The notes beneath the pieces are model-generated. The model saw nothing but the letters and a program-made list of their open reading frames with translations, made no database searches and was not told the origin of the DNA. A program made the position numbers and the translations under genes. This document shows, piece by piece, positions 17,830 through 26,789 of a stretch of DNA of 63,726 bases (positions within the stretch are counted from its first letter, which is position 1; the number at the start of each line of letters is the position of its first letter). The stretch is from NCBI RefSeq assembly GCF_026241315.1, contig NZ_JAPHNA010000011.1, positions 1 to 63,726 of the forward strand. The letters run 5' to 3'. The stretch is from Campylobacter sp. MIT 21-1684. Its GTDB lineage: Bacteria > Campylobacterota > Campylobacteria > Campylobacterales > Campylobacteraceae.

Positions 17830-18746
17830 AAGAAAAACTTGCTGCACTTGAAGAAAAACTCATCTTAAATAATAGACTTAGCTACAACATTCTTATGTCA
17901 AATATCATCATTAACTCAAATATCAATGCAAAGGATAAAGAACTTTTGCTTTTGCTTTTACAAGAAAGAGACAGAAATTATGTACGTATCAATCATAATA
18001 AACAAGTGTATGAAAATATTTGTTCTTATTTAAATGTTTTAAGACCTCTTGATTTAAAAGAAGAATTGCTTGTGCGAAGGGGCGGTGAAAATGATGGATC
18101 TTATGTAATGTTTAATGGGGGGGGGGAATTGAAAAAGAATCATAATGCAAAAGCCCTTTCTTTAGGAGTAAGTGAATATTCGCCTTGGGATTTAGAAATG
18201 GCAGAGCTTGGTTTTAAAGTCATAGAATATGATGCAAGTATTGAAAAATCTCCTTATGAGCATAAAAATATAGTCTTTCATAAAAAATTTATAGCTTGCC
18301 ATAATGATGACTTGCATATTACTTTAGAACAAGCTATCAAAGAAAGTACTCTAGATGAAAATCAAGCAAATATTTTGCAATGCGATATAGAAAACTATGA
18401 GTGGGAAATGCTTGAGAGTATCGATATAAACCTTTTAAAGAAATACTTTACTCAAGTAATCTTTGAATTTCACGGGTGCAATCCTGAAGAAACAGATGGT
18501 TTTCAACAAAGAATGAAACAACTTTTAAGACTGCGCGAAAATTTTGTTCCTATTTATACGCATTTTAACAATCACGGCAAGATTTTTTACAGCAGAGCTT
18601 TGTTCTTTAGCACAACTATAGAAGTAAGTTTTGTAAGAAAGGATTTAATGCCAACAAATACAAAACTAAAAGAAAATGGTGAAAGCGTTTTTAACTCACC
18701 TACCTATTTGCCAAACCCAGAAATACCTGTGAGATTTGTTGATTAA
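17826..18746 (+). CDS. FkbM-type methyltransferase, phase-variable, ON as written (Cj1426-like)
   Basis: 306 residues. After a helical N-terminus come LLVRRGGENDGSYVM (about 78-92), the G10-encoded NGGGE, then ALSLGVSEYSPWDLEM, VIEYDAS, and LQCDIENYEWEMLE, the FkbM-like acidic motif. The position among heptose genes and a poly-G tract after GGENDGSYVM match Cj1426 of C. jejuni, a heptose O-methyltransferase, so I infer O-methylation of the capsule heptose. With 9 or 11 G's a stop follows within a few codons, leaving about 100 residues. It overlaps the reductase gene by 4 bp. Confidence 0.82.
   Translation: MKEKLAALEEKLILNNRLSYNILMSNIIINSNINAKDKELLLLLLQERDRNYVRINHNKQVYENICSYLNVLRPLDLKEELLVRRGGENDGSYVMFNGGGELKKNHNAKALSLGVSEYSPWDLEMAELGFKVIEYDASIEKSPYEHKNIVFHKKFIACHNDDLHITLEQAIKESTLDENQANILQCDIENYEWEMLESIDINLLKKYFTQVIFEFHGCNPEETDGFQQRMKQLLRLRENFVPIYTHFNNHGKIFYSRALFFSTTIEVSFVRKDLMPTNTKLKENGESVFNSPTYLPNPEIPVRFVD
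18117..18126 (+). repeat. Poly-G tract (10 G), methyltransferase ON
   Basis: AAT-G10-AATTG keeps the frame (N-G-G-G-E-L-K). G9 gives GGG-AAT-TGA and G11 gives GGA-ATT-GAA-AAA-GAA-TCA-TAA, so both neighbouring lengths switch the gene off. Confidence 0.92.
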
Positions 18747-18763
18747 AAACTATAAGGATAAAA

Positions 18764-18919
18764 ATGAATTGTAATTTATGTTTTAGCACCAAAACAAAAG
18801 AGCTTTTTAATGCTAAAAATGCCTTTATTTCAGTAGCCTTACTACAACAAAAAGCTTTTGAAAATGGGAGGGGTATGAGCTTTTGTAAGAGTGATTTAGA
18901 CATAAAGCTTAAGCGATGA
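18764..18919 (+). CDS. Small 51-residue ORF, possibly the start of a decayed gene
   Basis: It starts with AAGGATAAAAATG and encodes MNCNLCFSTKTKELF... with a CxxC pair at residues 3-6. I recognise no family. Reading on in the same frame past the stop gives TLY-stop-IKYAFDKDERR-stop, protein-like text interrupted by two stops, which suggests a remnant of a longer gene. It lies between the Cj1426-like methyltransferase and the dehydratase, in the only loosely packed stretch of this operon (18747-19014). Confidence 0.4.
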   Translation: MNCNLCFSTKTKELFNAKNAFISVALLQQKAFENGRGMSFCKSDLDIKLKR

Positions 18920-19014
18920 ACTTTGTACTAAATCAAATACGCCTTTGATAAAGATGAGCGTAGATGATGTGCTTTTTACAAGCAAGGTGTAATATTAAAA
19001 ACAGAAGGAAAAAG

Positions 19015-20050
19015 ATGAGAAAAAAGGCACTAATTACTGGTTTTACAGGACAAGTCGGCTCACAAATGGCTGATTTTTTACTATCAAATTCAGATCTAGA
19101 TTTGATCTGCCTTATGCGTTGGCAGGAAAGTATGGACAATGTTTATCATTTAAGTGAGCGTATAAATAAAAAAGAGGGAATAGAAATTTTTTATGGGGAT
19201 TTAAATGATTATTCTAGTTTACAAAAGCTTTTTGAGAGCAAGAAACCGGATTTTATATTTCATTTAGCCGCACAAAGTTTTCCAAAAACTTCCTTTGATA
19301 TACCTCTTGAAACCTTGCAGACAAATATCATAGGCACTGCAAATATACTAGAAAACATAAAAATTCTAAAACAAAAAGAAAACTATAATCCAGTAGTTCA
19401 TATTTGCTCATCAAGCGAAGTGTATGGTAGAGCAAAAACAGGCACTAAACTAAATGAAGAAACACAATTTCACGCCGCAAGTCCTTATAGTCTAAGCAAA
19501 ATAGGCACAGATTATTTAGGACAATTTTACGGAGAGGCTTATGGAATTCGCACCTTTGTAACGCGTATGGGAACACACAGCGGACCAAGAAGAAGCGATG
19601 TGTTTTTTGAAAGCACTGTTGCAAAACAAATAGCACTAATAGAAGCAAGATTGCAAGATCCTGTTATAAAAGTAGGAAATTTGGAAAGCACAAGAACTTT
19701 TCAAGATGCAAGAGACGCTGTAAGGGCTTATTATTTGCTTGCACTTGAGTGTGAAAAGGGAAAAATTCCAAACGGAGAATGCTTTAATATAGCAGGTGAA
19801 GAAGCTTTCAAGTTGCCACAAATCATCGATATATTGCTCTCTTATAGCACTATGGGGGGGGGGGATTGCAATATGCGTAGATGAAAATAGACTGCGTCCT
19901 ATTGATGCAAATTACCAAATGTTTGACAATACAAAAATAAAAAGTTTTATCGACTGGAAGCCTGAAATTCCCGTTAAAACGATGTTAAAAGACCTACTAG
20001 AACACTGGCGTCATCAAATAAAAATGGGGAGGATTCCACTCAATCGTTAA
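19015..20050 (+). CDS. dmhA: GDP-manno-heptose 4,6-dehydratase, phase-variable, OFF as written
   Basis: With ten G's this is a 344-residue SDR; with the eleven present it ends at 19884 after 289 residues. Start 19015 has a good GGAAAAAG site. Motifs: GFTGQVGSQ (9-17), HLAAQSFP, CSSSEVYG with Glu135, and Tyr158/Lys162 in YSLSK, then RPIDANYQMFD and FIDWKPEI in the second frame (from 19796). It resembles GDP-mannose 4,6-dehydratases and, by context, DmhA/DdahA, which makes the GDP-6-deoxy-4-keto-heptose intermediate. The lost C-terminal 60 residues close the sugar-binding domain, so the truncated form is probably inactive. Confidence 0.85.
19854..19864 (+). repeat. Poly-G tract (11 G), dehydratase OFF
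   Basis: AT-G11-ATTGC gives M-G-G-G-D-C-N-M-R-R-stop. G10 gives M-G-G-G-I-A-I-C-V-D-E-N-R-L-R-P, the expected continuation of the dehydratase. Confidence 0.92.
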
Positions 20051-20082
20051 AACTTTAAATTCAAGGCTTTAAGACTATTTAA

Positions 20083-21027
<945 letters not shown>

Positions 21028-21038
21028 AAGGAGAATCG

Positions 21039-21862
21039 ATGAATCAAGAAGACATTATATCGCTACAAAAAGCTTTAGAACGCCTTTTACATCAAATACA
21101 AAACCATCAGCAAAGTAAAACGCCTATCTATGAAGTCAAAAAACTTTTAAGTGAAGCGAGTGCAAAAGAAGATTTTGAATTTAAAACAAAAGTGCTTGAA
21201 AATTTAGAACTCTTAAATTCGGCTATTTGCGACCCATTGGGACTAGGAAAATTAAATCTAATGCTTAAAAATGCACGCGTTCCAAAAAAATACTACGACA
21301 TTTTTTATGAAATGTTGGGGGGGGGAATCAAGTTTGTATAGATTGTGGAGCCCACGCGGGATTGATCAGCGATATTTTACTTCATTGCGGGGCTTTTGTG
21401 TATAGTTTTGAACCAAACCGCTATTTAAATTTCTTTTTGAAGAAAAAATATCAAGCAAACACAAAGATACAACTTTTTAATAAGGCAGTAGGACATAAAA
21501 ATTTCTACACTCAATTCTTAACCTTTCAAGGTCGCATTCTCTCACAAGGAAACCGCATAGTCTCAAGTCTGCAAGATAAAGAAACAAGTGAGGCTTATGA
21601 AGTAGAAGTGATTGATTTGTGTGAGTTTATTGAAACGCTTTTAGAAAAGAATGAGAGTATTTATTTTTTAAAACTTGACATTGAAGGGGCTGAATTTGAA
21701 CTTATGGAAAAACTAATACAAAAAGGTTTGTATAAAGCCATCAAATACATAGCGTGTGAAACACACGAATATATGTTTGAAGAGTCAGAAAAAAAACTCG
21801 CAAAGATTTCGAATTTGATTAAAAAACACAAAACAGACAACATCTTTTTAGATTGGGTTTAA
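21039..21862 (+). CDS. FkbM-family methyltransferase, phase-variable, OFF as written
   Basis: The first frame (21039-21341, 100 residues) is a helical leader ending YEMLGGGIKFV-stop. With one more G (G10) it reads GGGNQVCIDCGAHAGLISDIL, the FkbM SAM-binding motif, and runs to 21862 as a 274-residue protein. Later motifs are VYSFEPNRYL, AVGHKNFYTQ, DLCEFIE and LKLDIEGAEFELME, all typical of FkbM. As written only the leader is made, so the gene is OFF. It should methylate a glycan hydroxyl; the position is unknown. It ends 6 bp before hddA, in the same operon. Confidence 0.85.
21317..21325 (+). repeat. Poly-G tract (9 G), FkbM methyltransferase OFF
   Basis: TT-G9-AATC leads to GGA-ATC-AAG-TTT-GTA-TAG. 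Adding one G gives GGG-AAT-CAA-GTT-TGT-ATA-GAT-TGT, opening the rest of the gene. Confidence 0.92.
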
Positions 21863-21868
21863 AGCAAG

Positions 21869-22888
21869 ATGAAAATCATAAGAACAATGACACCTTTAAG
21901 ACTTGGTTTAGCCGGTGGAGGTACGGATATAAATCTTTACTGCGATACCTATACAGGCTATGTGCTTAATGCGACCATTTCAAAATATATCCATTGTACA
22001 TTAAGGATTACAAATAACAATACCATTGTCTTTTGCTCGCCTGATACCCATTCAAAAACAAGATACCAAAGCAAAGAAATCTTAGAACTTGATGGCACTA
22101 TGGATATTTATAAAAGCATTTATAATCGTATTGTAAAAGATTTTACTCAAAAAGCTTTAAGCTTTGAACTCTATACCTATTCTGATGTACCTAGTGGGAG
22201 TGGGCTTGGAGGAAGTTCGACTTTGGTTGTTGGCATTTTAAAAGCATTTGTAGAGTGGCTTCATCTGCCTCTAGGCGAATACGATATAGCAAAACTTGCT
22301 TATGAGATCGAAAGAGAGGATTTAGGAATAGTTGGAGGCGCACAAGATCAGTATGCTGCGACCTTTGGTGGTTTTAATTTTATGGAATTTTACAAAGACA
22401 AAAGAGTTATAGTCAATCCTTTACGCATTCGCAATTGGATAATGAGCGAACTTGAAGAACAAATCGTGCTGTACTTTACAAACATACAAAGACAAGCAAA
22501 AGATATAGAAGAACACAAAAAAGGAAGATTAGGAGATAAAAAAAGCTTAGAGGCTATGCATTCGATAAAACAAGATGCAAGCGATATGAAAGAGGCTTTG
22601 CTTAAAGGAGATTTTAAGAATCTGGCACGAATTCTAGGCAAATCGTGGCAAAGTAAAAAAATCATTAGTGATATTGTCAGTAATGATGAGTTAGAACGAA
22701 TTTACAATCTCGCCGTAACACACGGTGCTTACAGCGGAAAAACAAGTGGAGCTGGGGCTGGAGGGTTTATGTTTTTTATGGTTGAACCGACAAAAAAATA
22801 CGAACTCATCAAACTTCTAAACGACCAACAAGGTTGGGTTGAAGAATTCTCATTTACAAAAGAAGGATCAAAATCTTGGACTCTTTGA
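21869..22888 (+). CDS. hddA: D-glycero-D-manno-heptose 7-phosphate kinase
   Basis: 339 residues, normal length. A GHMP-family kinase: TPLRLGLAGGGTD at residues 7-19, the ATP-binding VPSGSGLGGSSTL near 108-120, and SGAGAGGFMFF near 295-305. It phosphorylates heptose 7-phosphate at C1 to the alpha-1,7-bisphosphate on the way to GDP-heptose. Together with gmhA and hddC downstream it gives the GDP-D-alpha-D-heptose branch used for capsule, not the ADP branch used for LOS core. It follows the FkbM gene by 6 bp. Confidence 0.93.
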   Translation: MKIIRTMTPLRLGLAGGGTDINLYCDTYTGYVLNATISKYIHCTLRITNNNTIVFCSPDTHSKTRYQSKEILELDGTMDIYKSIYNRIVKDFTQKALSFELYTYSDVPSGSGLGGSSTLVVGILKAFVEWLHLPLGEYDIAKLAYEIEREDLGIVGGAQDQYAATFGGFNFMEFYKDKRVIVNPLRIRNWIMSELEEQIVLYFTNIQRQAKDIEEHKKGRLGDKKSLEAMHSIKQDASDMKEALLKGDFKNLARILGKSWQSKKIISDIVSNDELERIYNLAVTHGAYSGKTSGAGAGGFMFFMVEPTKKYELIKLLNDQQGWVEEFSFTKEGSKSWTL

Positions 22889-22924
22889 TTTGCTTTAAAA
22901 AACCATACTATAAAAAGGAAAAAA

Positions 22925-24238
22925 ATGCTTCAAAAACAAAAAATATATCTTGTTTCTTTTGCTGATCAAAGATTAGGCATTAGTGCGCTAAGATTTCAAC
23001 AACAAGCCCAAGCTATGGAAATTTTTGATGATATTTTCATCTATACAGAATCAAGCTTGCCTTTGAGTTTTAAAGAAAAATTTAAAGACAAATTGTATGT
23101 TAAAAAAGATAGCGGACAGGTTTTTCACTACAACGCAGGCAAATCAAGTGGTTTAAATGATTTGGTACCGAGTCGTGGTTTTGGGTATTGGTGCTGGAAG
23201 CCACAAGTGATTTTAATGGTTTTAGAACAGATTTTAGATGGTGATTTGCTCTTGTATTTAGATATAGGCTTTGAATTTAATACAGAAAAAAAAGATGAAT
23301 TACAAGCAATGTTTGAAAAAGTCAATACAAATGAATTTATGGGAGTTTTACACAATATAACCCATAGAAAATACCAAAAAGGTGATACTTTAGCCTATTA
23401 TGGACTTTTAGATGATGAAGAATTTTTAAATTCAAAGCAAGTTGCAGGAGGAATGATTTTTATGAAAAAATCCCTCAAAACTCAAAAAATCATCACAGAA
23501 TGGCTTGAAATTTTTACACATCATTATAATTTTGTTGATGATAGTCCTTCTTGTCTTCCTAATAAAGACTTTGAAAAAAATTTGCACGACCAATCCATTT
23601 TAGGCATTTTAGCTTACAAATACAAGATAGCTAATTTTGGCGTTGAGTATTATGATGATCGCTTTAATAAGCCTTTATTATGCAGACGCAATAAAATTTA
23701 TCTCTCAAATAATGTCAAAGAAACAAATTATTTCTCTTCTCTCTTTACAATTTTTCAATCAGGACATTCAACTGTCCACGTAGACAATTTCTTAAAAAAA
23801 TACAAAGCTTTGGAACAGGATTCTAAAGAATTATCACTTCTAAAAGCCTCAAATTCTCTTTATAGTGCAAAAAATGCAATTATCAATCACCTTTCATATC
23901 AGCTTGGTTTTGCTATGGTGCGTCATTCAAAAAGCCTTTTAGGACTTCTCAAACTCCCTTTTCTTTTACTTTGCTTAAAGATAGCTCATCAACACAGGCA
24001 AAAAATTTTCAAAGAACAAGGATTGCATTATAGAACACTAGAAAAATTAAGTGATTACAAAGAGGCTTTAAAAGTGCAACAGCACCTCTCCTATCGACTT
24101 GGCTCTGCTTTAATCAAAGATTGCAAAGGAAAAAATTTTCTAACAATGGGGGGGGGTATTATGAAATTTCTTTTTTGCAGTCTGCCTAGGATAAAAAAAG
24201 AATTCAAAAGAAACAAAAGTGCTAAAGGAAAAGAATGA
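22925..24238 (+). CDS. Putative glycosyltransferase with LSYxLG tail and phase-variable C-terminus
   Basis: 437 residues, ON as written. Residues about 75-240 (GYWCWKPQVILMVLEQI, DLLLYLDIGFEF, QVAGGMIFMKK, HDQSILGI) look like a GT-A-type transferase of the family that often inserts WKP and D-x-G motifs; donor unknown. Two LSYxLG modules follow (NHLSYQLGFAM and QQHLSYRLGSALIK). The G9 tract encodes MGGG at the place where related proteins here have GGF/GGV before KFL, so slippage changes only the last 20 or so residues. It overlaps gmhA by 4 bp. Confidence 0.75.
   Translation: MLQKQKIYLVSFADQRLGISALRFQQQAQAMEIFDDIFIYTESSLPLSFKEKFKDKLYVKKDSGQVFHYNAGKSSGLNDLVPSRGFGYWCWKPQVILMVLEQILDGDLLLYLDIGFEFNTEKKDELQAMFEKVNTNEFMGVLHNITHRKYQKGDTLAYYGLLDDEEFLNSKQVAGGMIFMKKSLKTQKIITEWLEIFTHHYNFVDDSPSCLPNKDFEKNLHDQSILGILAYKYKIANFGVEYYDDRFNKPLLCRRNKIYLSNNVKETNYFSSLFTIFQSGHSTVHVDNFLKKYKALEQDSKELSLLKASNSLYSAKNAIINHLSYQLGFAMVRHSKSLLGLLKLPFLLLCLKIAHQHRQKIFKEQGLHYRTLEKLSDYKEALKVQQHLSYRLGSALIKDCKGKNFLTMGGGIMKFLFCSLPRIKKEFKRNKSAKGKE
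24148..24156 (+). repeat. Poly-G tract (9 G) near the 3' end of a transferase gene
   Basis: AT-G9-TATTATG keeps the frame through KFLFCSLPRIKKEF to the stop at 24238. G8 gives MGGVL-stop. G10 gives MGGGYYEISFLQSA-stop. The catalytic region is untouched in every state. Confidence 0.9.
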
Positions 24239-24840
24239 AAAAAATGAACTTGTATATTCAAAATCAAATCCAACAATCCATACAAACAAAACAAAAAATT
24301 GTCCAAGATGAAAATTTGTTAGCTCAAATCGAACAAGTTGCGCAAAAATGCATACAAGTCTATAAAAGAGGTGGCAAAACCTTACTTGCAGGAAATGGTG
24401 GTTCAGCAGCCGATGCCCAACACATTGCAGCAGAATTTGTAAGCAGGTTTTATTTTGACAGAGCTGCCTTAACTTCCATAGCATTAACAACAGACACAAG
24501 TATCCTTACTGCTATTGGAAACGACTATGGTTATGAAAGAATCTTCGCAAGACAGCTTGAAGCAAATGCAAACGAGAGTGATATTTTTATAGGAATTTCA
24601 ACAAGTGGCAATAGTAAAAATATCATTGAAGCCTTAAAATTTTGCAAACAAAAAGGAATTTTTTCTGTTGGTTTGAGTGGTTTGAGTGGCGGGAATATGA
24701 GTGAGTTATGCGATATTTGCATTAAAGTACCATCAAATGAAACCCCACGCATACAAGAAAGTCATATTGTAATCGGTCATATCATTTGTGCAATAGTTGA
24801 AGAAGCACTCTTTGGTAAAGGCTTTGAATGCAAAGTATAG
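24235..24840 (+). CDS. gmhA: Sedoheptulose 7-phosphate isomerase
   Basis: 201 residues. A SIS-domain isomerase converting sedoheptulose 7-phosphate to D-glycero-D-manno-heptose 7-phosphate. Motifs: GNGGSAADAQHIAAEFVSRF near 46-65, STSGNSKN, and RIQESHIVIGHIICAIVE near the C-terminus. It is probably the capsule paralogue (GmhA2) with a separate LOS copy elsewhere. The start overlaps the transferase stop (ATGA); the end overlaps hddC by 13 bp. Confidence 0.93.
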   Translation: MKKMNLYIQNQIQQSIQTKQKIVQDENLLAQIEQVAQKCIQVYKRGGKTLLAGNGGSAADAQHIAAEFVSRFYFDRAALTSIALTTDTSILTAIGNDYGYERIFARQLEANANESDIFIGISTSGNSKNIIEALKFCKQKGIFSVGLSGLSGGNMSELCDICIKVPSNETPRIQESHIVIGHIICAIVEEALFGKGFECKV

Positions 24841-25514
24841 TTTTAGCTGGTGGATTTGGTACGCGACTCAAAGAAGTACTCCAAAACACTCCAAAACCTA
24901 TGGCAAGAGTTGCAAACAAACCTTTTTTAGAATATATCTTAGAACACTTGAAAAGCCAAGGAATAAGTAAAATCGTACTTTGTGTATGCTATGAAAAAGA
25001 ACAGATTATGGAATATTTCAAGGAGAATTTCAAAGGCTTACAAATTGTTTATAGCATAGAAGAAAAACCACTTGGAACAGGCGGGGCTGTTAAAAAAGCC
25101 TTAGAATTTATTGATGATGAAAAATGTTTTGTTTGTAATGGCGATACTTTTTTTGCTATTTCTTTGAAAAATCTCCAAACAGACAAAGACTGCAAACTCT
25201 GTTTAGCTTTAAAAAAAATGTATAATTTTGAACGATATGCAAATGTTATCATTGATAAACAAGACTTTATAAGCTCTTTTAAAGAAAAGCAATTCTGCAA
25301 GGAAGGTTTTATCAACGCAGGAAGCTATCTAGTACAAAAAGATATTTTTGAAAACTTTAATTTGCAAGAAAATTTTAGCTTTGAAGAATTCATACAAACA
25401 CATTTTAAGACTTTAAAAGCTAAGGCTGTGGTGTATGATAATTTTTTTATAGATATTGGAGTGCCTGATGAGTATTTTTTAGCTCAAACTCTCTTTAATC
25501 AGAACAAATTATAG
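24828..25514 (+). CDS. hddC: D-glycero-D-manno-heptose 1-phosphate guanylyltransferase
   Basis: 228 residues. Nucleotidyltransferase with the start VLAGGFGTRLKEVLQNTPKP (GxGxR loop, Lys), then EKPLGTGGAVKKAL and VCNGDTFF (metal Asp). It joins GTP to heptose 1-phosphate to give GDP-heptose, the substrate of the epimerase, dehydratase and oxidase upstream. It is the last gene of the rightward operon and converges on 25519 with only 4 bp between the stops. Confidence 0.93.
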   Translation: MQSIVLAGGFGTRLKEVLQNTPKPMARVANKPFLEYILEHLKSQGISKIVLCVCYEKEQIMEYFKENFKGLQIVYSIEEKPLGTGGAVKKALEFIDDEKCFVCNGDTFFAISLKNLQTDKDCKLCLALKKMYNFERYANVIIDKQDFISSFKEKQFCKEGFINAGSYLVQKDIFENFNLQENFSFEEFIQTHFKTLKAKAVVYDNFFIDIGVPDEYFLAQTLFNQNKL

Positions 25515-25531
25515 AGCACTAAAGAAGCTCT
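25513..25531. terminator. Possible small hairpin between convergent genes
   Basis: AGAGC-N9-GCTCT covers the two convergent stop codons. With a 5-bp stem and no clear T run, it is a weak candidate for a shared terminator. Confidence 0.25.
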
Positions 25532-26040
25532 ACCCCATAAGAAGCTAAAAGAGCAAAAGCAGAATTTTGCAAGCTTTCATCAAAACTTGTCGTTAAGTTT
25601 TTATGCAGAATGAATTTTGTTTTAGGCAGGGCATTAAAAGCTAAAATAAGAGTATGAAAAACACAAATATGCGAAATAAGTCCGCAAAATTCTATTTCTT
25701 CATATTCAAAATCTTGTAAAAAATTGGCTAATTCTAAACTTCCAAAAGTATTTTTATAAAAAATCTTTGTAGCCTTTTGTAAAAAAGGTTCAAATTCATT
25801 GGGCATTTGCCAACCTTGTGTGTTTTTTTGACAATGTAAAGTGTATAAATGTTTGCCTTCTCTACTTTCAAAATATCTCTCATCGTGAGTGTCAAAAGTG
25901 ATAAATAAATGTGTTGTTTGAAAATCAAGACTTGAAAGTTTTTCTAAAATGTTTTCTTTAATGAGCTTTGCTTTTTGAAAACCTAAACTTCCATCAATAA
26001 AATCATTTTGATAATCAACAAGCACAAAAGCTTTTTTCAT
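25519..26040 (-). CDS. Isochorismatase-like cysteine hydrolase (nicotinamidase-type)
   Basis: 173 residues from the ATG at 26040; a TTG 12 bp earlier is in frame but would overlap the upstream gene. VLVDYQNDFIDGSLG holds the catalytic Asp, FYKNTFGS the Lys and CGLISHICVFHT the Cys, matching the Asp-Lys-Cys triad of PncA-like amidases. The TFDTHDERYF segment looks like the PncA metal-binding region. It would deamidate nicotinamide or a similar amide in the cytoplasm. It follows the TtcA-like gene by 2 bp. Confidence 0.75.
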   Translation of the reverse strand: MKKAFVLVDYQNDFIDGSLGFQKAKLIKENILEKLSSLDFQTTHLFITFDTHDERYFESREGKHLYTLHCQKNTQGWQMPNEFEPFLQKATKIFYKNTFGSLELANFLQDFEYEEIEFCGLISHICVFHTLILAFNALPKTKFILHKNLTTSFDESLQNSAFALLASYGVELL

Positions 26041-26042
26041 TC

Positions 26043-26789
26043 TCAAGTCCAAAAGCTTTTATGATGTACATTAGCAAATGCTGTTTTTAAACTTGTAAAA
26101 AGCTTGGTATTGTTTTGTTCTAAATCATATAAAAGCTGTTTGGCTTCTTCTCTAGCGTGAGGAAATTTGACATTTTTTTCACTTAAACGCATACCCGGAC
26201 AAAATTCATTGCCTATAACTTCAAGTTTATTAAAATTAACGCTGTCTCGAAGTTGCCTTTCACGTACAAAAATCAAAGGGCGTATAACAATCACTCCTCT
26301 TTGACTCTTATAAATAGGAGCCAAAGTTCTTAATGCGCCATTATGAATAAAATTCATAAAAAAACTTTCAGCCGCATCATCTAAATGATGAGCTATGGCA
26401 AGTTTGTTAAAACCTTTCTCAAGTGCATAAGTGTATAAAGCCCCGCGTCTCATTCTTGAAAAATAACTGCAAAAACTAGAGTTTCTTCGTATAGTATCAC
26501 CTGAAATTTCATAAATATTTGAGTCTAAAATGTGATGTTTTATGCTGTGCTGTTCGCAATGTGAATGAAGTTTTGAGTAATCCTCTCCCATACCATAACT
26601 TAATGTTACAGCTTCAAAATCAAATTGAAAAGGTGCGTGTTTTTGCATACGACTTAACAAATGAGCTAAAGTTAAAGAATCTTTTCCTCCACTTAAACCC
26701 AAAAGCACTCTATCACCATTTTCTATAAGCTTAAATTGTGCATTTGCCTGTGCAACTTGACGAATAAGTTTCTTACTTAGCTGTATCAT
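26043..26789 (-). CDS. TtcA-like PP-loop ATPase (tRNA 2-thiocytidine family)
   Basis: 248 residues. The PP-loop SGGKDS is at 33-38 and AHHLDDAAESFFMN follows the TtcA pattern. TtcA proteins thiolate C32 of tRNA with an iron-sulfur cluster held by three Cys, two in a CxxC. Here that site reads Cys107-Ser-Tyr-Phe110 before SRMRRG, so the second Cys is missing; a later Cys in NEFCPGM may be the third ligand. It may be a diverged member with another cluster site or substrate. It overlaps mtnN by 4 bp. Confidence 0.72.
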   Translation of the reverse strand: MIQLSKKLIRQVAQANAQFKLIENGDRVLLGLSGGKDSLTLAHLLSRMQKHAPFQFDFEAVTLSYGMGEDYSKLHSHCEQHSIKHHILDSNIYEISGDTIRRNSSFCSYFSRMRRGALYTYALEKGFNKLAIAHHLDDAAESFFMNFIHNGALRTLAPIYKSQRGVIVIRPLIFVRERQLRDSVNFNKLEVIGNEFCPGMRLSEKNVKFPHAREEAKQLLYDLEQNNTKLFTSLKTAFANVHHKSFWT

